From contig NC_044024.1 of NCBI RefSeq assembly GCF_900496995.4, forward strand, positions 19,718,698 to 19,782,697: 64,000 nt of DNA, in the 5' to 3' direction. Position 1 is the stretch's first letter, and each line of letters opens with the position of its first letter. The notes under the pieces are model-generated. The model was not told where the DNA came from, ran no database searches, and worked only from the letters and a program-made list of their open reading frames with translations. The translations under genes and the position numbers were made by a program. This DNA comes from Aquila chrysaetos chrysaetos (Eukaryota; Chordata; Aves; Accipitriformes; Accipitridae). Positions 60,453-64,000 of the stretch are shown here, piece after piece.

Positions 60453-61605
60453 GGCATTGTGGCGGGTTGACCCTGGCTGGACACCAGGTGCCCACCAAAG
60501 CCATTCTATCACTCCCCCCTCCTCAGCTGGACAGGGGAGAGAAAAAATATAACAAAGGGCTCGTGGGTCGAGATAAGGACAGGAGAGATTACTCACCATC
60601 ACAGGCAAAACAGACTCAACTTGGGGAAAATTAACTCAATTTATTACCAATCAACCAGAGTAGGGTAATGAGAAATAAAACCAAATCTCAAAACACCTTC
60701 CCTCCACCCCTCCCTTCTTCCCGGCCACAACTGCACTCCTGGATTCTCTACCGACCCCCCCAGCGGTGCAGGGGGACGGGGAATGGTGTTTACAGTCAGT
60801 TTATCACATGTTATTTCTGCTGCTTCATCGTCCTCAGGGGCAGGACTCATCACACTGTTCCTCTGCTCCAGCGTGGGGTCCCACCCACGGGAGACAGTCC
60901 TCCACGAACTTCTCCAACGTGGGTCCTTCCCACGGGCTGCAGTTCTTCACGAACTGCTCCAGCGTGGGTCCCTTCCACGGTGCGCAGTCCTTCAGGAGCA
61001 CACTGCTCCAGCGTGGGTCCCCCCCAGGGTCACAAGTCCTGCCAGAAAACCTGCTCCGTGGGCTCCTCTCTCCACAGATCCACAGGTCCTGCCAGGAGCC
61101 TGCTCCAGCGCGGGCTTCCCACGGGGTCACAGCCTCCTTTGGGCACCAACCTGCTCCGGCGTGGGGTCCTCCTTGGGCTGCAGGTGGAGATCTGCTCCCC
61201 CGTGGACCTCCCTGGGCTGCAGGGGGACAGCCTGCCTCACCATGGTCTTCATCACCACGGGCCACAGGGGAATCTCTGCTCTGGCGCCTGGAGCACCTCC
61301 TCCCCTCCTTCTTCACTGACCTGGGGGTCTGCAGGGTTGTTTCTCTTACATGTTCTCTCTCTCCGGCTACTGTTTCTGTGTCCCAGCAACTTTTTTTCCT
61401 TCTTAAATATGTTATCACAGAGGCGCTACCACTGTCGCTGATGGGCTCGGCCTTGGCCAGCGGCAGGTCCGTCTTGGAGCCGGCTGGCAGTGGCTCTGTC
61501 GGACACAGGGGAAGCTTCCAGCAGCTTCTCTCGGAAGCCACCCCTGTAACCACCGCCCCCCCCCCCACTACCAAAAACCTTGCCACACAAAGCCAATGCA
61601 GGCAT
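60453..61605 (-). mobile_element. Solo LTR with 5-bp target duplication
   Basis: The LTR body runs 60,458-61,600 and lies on the minus strand. Its plus-strand ends are TGTGGCGGGTTGACC and AGCCAATGCA, so in its own orientation it is TG...CA. GGCAT flanks it at 60,453-60,457 and 61,601-61,605. No internal retroviral DNA remains, as expected after recombination between two LTRs. The terminal 110 or so bases closely match the end of the provirus LTR at 18,028. TTTATT at about 60,640 is the reversed poly(A) signal, and AACATATTTAAGAAGG on the minus strand (near 61,400) is a TATA-like box. Frames of 160-300 codons inside it are not genes. Confidence 0.9.
60862..61170 (-). repeat. Minisatellite inside the solo LTR
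   Basis: About six diverged copies of a unit containing CTGCTCCAGCGTGGGTCC (plus strand) occur about every 45-50 bases. Repeats of this kind in a U3 region often act as enhancer units, although that is an inference here. Confidence 0.75.
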
Positions 61606-63155
61606 TATGTAGTGGGAGGAGATCACCAGTATACAGGGGGCCTGGATTCACTTCTCAGCATCTTCATTTGAGGAGGACTTGGGTTCTGTCTTGTCTGTCT
61701 GTACAAACAGCCATCAACTGAGGCAGAGGTGGGCTGCCAGGCAGTGGGGGGGGTGATTTGTTGCCCACCTGCTTTTTCTTTCTGTCTTGGGTGATTTACA
61801 TGAGCAGAATAGCTTCCACAAGAGGGAGTTTCATTTCAGAACATCCTCCGGCCTCACTTCTACAACACTTGCCTGAATCTAATCCTTGCTTGTTTTGGTT
61901 AAAGCTTCTCTACAGGCTTCATCAGGAGGCAGGAATGCGTCTCGTTCTGTTGTCGGCGAGGTAGCTTAAGGCGTTCCTCAGACAGGTAGTCTGAAATGCG
62001 GTCTCTTGAGTTCTGTTGTACCACCTAGATCATGCTGCCTGCTGAAGTCTGTTGTGGCGTTCATGTTTCTACTGCAGATTTCCTTAATGATAAGGAAGGT
62101 GGGTGACTTCATACCAGGTTCAGTAATTTCACAGTAAGTTTCTTTAGCCAAGAGAGCTTAGGAGTCATAATGAGGGGAACCAGCTATACGTCTGATATGA
62201 CTTGAGTAATGCATTATAGTCTTTTTCTGATGTGAAACTACTGGAATGGAAACACCTAGTTAAAAAGAAGAAGCGGAAGAGGCCTATGGTAGGCTTCCAT
62301 CAGATTTTACAGAGCCATATAGACAAATAAGGACAGAATTACTGCAGTGGAGGAGTGTGGTCATCTTGAATTACACATAGGTAAATGCTATCAAGGTGAG
62401 AAACGCGTGGTTGATCTCTGGCCCGGCGTGCCTTTCAGGAGGCTGAGAACATTGCCCACAGGCAGCTGAACTGCTTGCTGGGAGTCTGAAGGAGGCACTT
62501 GCAGAGGTCAGCATCCTCGCCTGCTCAGGCCTGTCTTCTCTGGCTACTTTTCCAGTTGATGGTAGGACTGGCTGGAATTGTTCTCTAGAGGTTTCCGTGG
62601 CTTCCTGCTGACTATAGAAGGAGCTTTCGAAGACAAGCTGTTTACTACCATAAAGCCTGCCTGAGCAGATTCCACAGTTTCCCCCGCTTGCCTCTTTCTC
62701 TGCCACAACATGCTTGATCGGGCCATGATTCTTTTCCTTCATCAGTCTTATCCTAAATAGTTGGGAATCTGATTAGCCACAGAGAAGCGTTGTCCCTGCT
62801 TTACAGGGGTAGGAAACCAAAGTTTAGCCGTGGTCTGAGGATATCCGCCCCTGTTAGGTGTCATTTGACGTTGGCCAGGACTGAAAGCACCACTAACAAG
62901 GTACTAGCAAGTACGGTTACGAGATAATCCTTGCACCTATTCTGTCGTTCCCTACCAAAAAAAGGGGGGAGGGGGAAGTGAAAAGATGACTAACTAAGAA
63001 AGGAAACAAAATGATTTTGTACTTCAGGAAAAAAAAGTTGTTTGTTTACATATAAAAACCCCTCTAGACTTAGCTGCAATAAGATGATAGCATGACTGTA
63101 TCTAGGATTTTTGTAAAACTCTTCTAACATTGAGGGTTTCTTTCTCCCCTTAAAG

Positions 63156-63280
63156 GAAGATGTAGATTCTTTTATGAAACAGCCTGGAAATGAGACAGCA
63201 GATGTAGTTCTTAAGAAGTTGGATGAGCAGTATCAGAAGTATAAATTTTTGGAACTTAATCTTGCTCAAAAGAAAAGGAG
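63156..63280 (+). CDS. VBP1: VBP1 (prefoldin subunit 3) exon 2
   Basis: 125 nt, EDVDSFMKQPGNETADVVLK then KLDEQYQKYKFLELNLAQKKRR. This is near-identical to the same region of vertebrate VBP1 and begins the N-terminal coiled-coil helix of the prefoldin subunit. Acceptor TTAAAG, donor GTAAGT. It ends in phase 2, so the gene continues beyond the window. Confidence 0.95.
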
Positions 63281-64000
63281 GTAAGTCATAATTTTTGCAG
63301 AATTGGGAAATGTTTAGCACAGTTCTATCTTTTTATTATTTTTTTTTTAAACAAGTCTAGTTTTTTTAAATATCCCAAGGAGTAAAAAGTTGATGTTAGG
63401 AGAGCTAGCATTTGCAGTACTTTCAGAAAAGCCCAGCTTTTTGTCTTTTTTCTTCCTGAGAATTACACGCAAAAGAATTTACAGTATTGCTGAATTGGTC
63501 CTTAGCCTTCAAGGCCAAAAAGTACTGCTATAGTCTCTTAATTTTGTCAGCCTAATGTAAATAAGAATATGTTTTTATCAAATGACTACTGTATCAAGCC
63601 TGTAACTTTTGGTTTAGTAATATCCTCTCTCTTCAGTAGCTTCAGTCTGGATCTGAAGCTACGCAAGAAGCACATTTTTAAAAGCTAAAATCAAAGCTCC
63701 AAGTAATGTTTTATTTAGATTAAGCGTCTTTCGTGGACAAATATCCCTCTTGATGTCCACCTGGAGCCCTGCTTTGGCAGTCACTGCTGGCTGCAGAGGA
63801 GGAGCAGCCTGGGAGGCCGGTGGGGATCCCAGCGTCTCTGCTAGGCTGCTGCAGGGGCTGTCGAGGAGGGGGACGCCCTCAACTCTGGAGAGAGCTTTCG
63901 TTTTAACAGTGCCAAGTCTTGTAGCTCTAAGCTGTTTGTTAGAATAGCTTATGGAGCTCAGAAGCAACACGCCTGTTTTGTTTTACCTACAGTGTTTTTT
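63281..64000 (+). other. VBP1: VBP1 intron 2, partial
   Basis: Intron DNA up to the window end. No acceptor with a VBP1 exon 3 reading was found, so the rest of the gene lies to the right. A GC-richer patch is at 63,750-63,900. Confidence 0.85.

Larger units (their letters stand above)
57571..63155 (+). other. VBP1: VBP1 intron 1
   Basis: 5.6-kb intron. It starts in the CpG island, becomes AT-rich after about 58,300, and contains a reverse-oriented solo LTR (60,453-61,605 with its target duplications). I recognised no other repeat or exon. Confidence 0.85.

Noticed and set aside
60862..61170. Regularly spaced repeats that could be mistaken for a CRISPR array
   Set aside because: Units are diverged and spacers are related to each other. 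The region is a minisatellite inside an LTR of a vertebrate genome.
60668..61671. Overlapping frames of 178-301 codons on both strands
   Set aside because: They lie within a solo LTR bounded by a target duplication. Open frames come from its GC-rich tandem units, not from a gene.

Overview
This is vertebrate nuclear DNA, almost certainly from a bird. The evidence is multi-exon genes with GT/AG introns, CpG-island promoters, a CR1-type LINE tail, and LTR elements of the kinds seen in avian genomes. The species cannot be fixed from the sequence. There is no bacterial, phage or CRISPR content.

Layout. Positions 1-350 look like the end of a 3' UTR of an unseen upstream plus-strand gene. From about 350 to 17,430 I find no credible coding gene. 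This stretch is fairly GC-rich and holds an orphan CpG-dense block (about 8,240-9,240), a pair of inverted C2H2 zinc-finger relics (10,270-10,440), a CCCAT microsatellite and a CR1 3' fragment. Positions 17,432-21,169 hold an internally deleted endogenous retrovirus. It has two LTRs of about 590 bp with TG/CA ends, a 5-bp target-site duplication (AAACC), and only RNase H and integrase sequence inside. Its 3' LTR ends about 1.3 kb before the first coding exon of the main gene.

The main gene (coding 22,457-51,832, plus strand) has 22 coding exons that I could chain with consistent phase into a 687-residue ANTH-domain clathrin adaptor. It resembles PICALM (CALM) most in the first 290 residues and keeps the PICALM C-terminal end (IQFM), but it differs from both PICALM and SNAP91/AP180 throughout. 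With its position just upstream of VBP1 (an Xq28 gene in humans, whereas PICALM is on 11q), it is best read as a third PICALM-family paralogue. A long 3' UTR runs to about 56,350.

VBP1 (prefoldin subunit 3) starts 1.1 kb further on in its own CpG island. Only exons 1 and 2 are inside the window (57,478-57,570 and 63,156-63,280). Its first intron carries a complete reverse-oriented solo LTR (60,458-61,600) with a GGCAT duplication on each side. The end of this LTR is closely related to that of the upstream provirus.

The two genes are not functionally linked in any way the sequence shows. One acts in clathrin-coated pit formation and the other in cytosolic protein folding. The most notable items are the PICALM-like paralogue with its 24-nt and 15-nt coding exons, the provirus next to its promoter with an unexplained AT-rich 3' interior, the inverted zinc-finger relics, and a cluster of long G-runs around the promoter.
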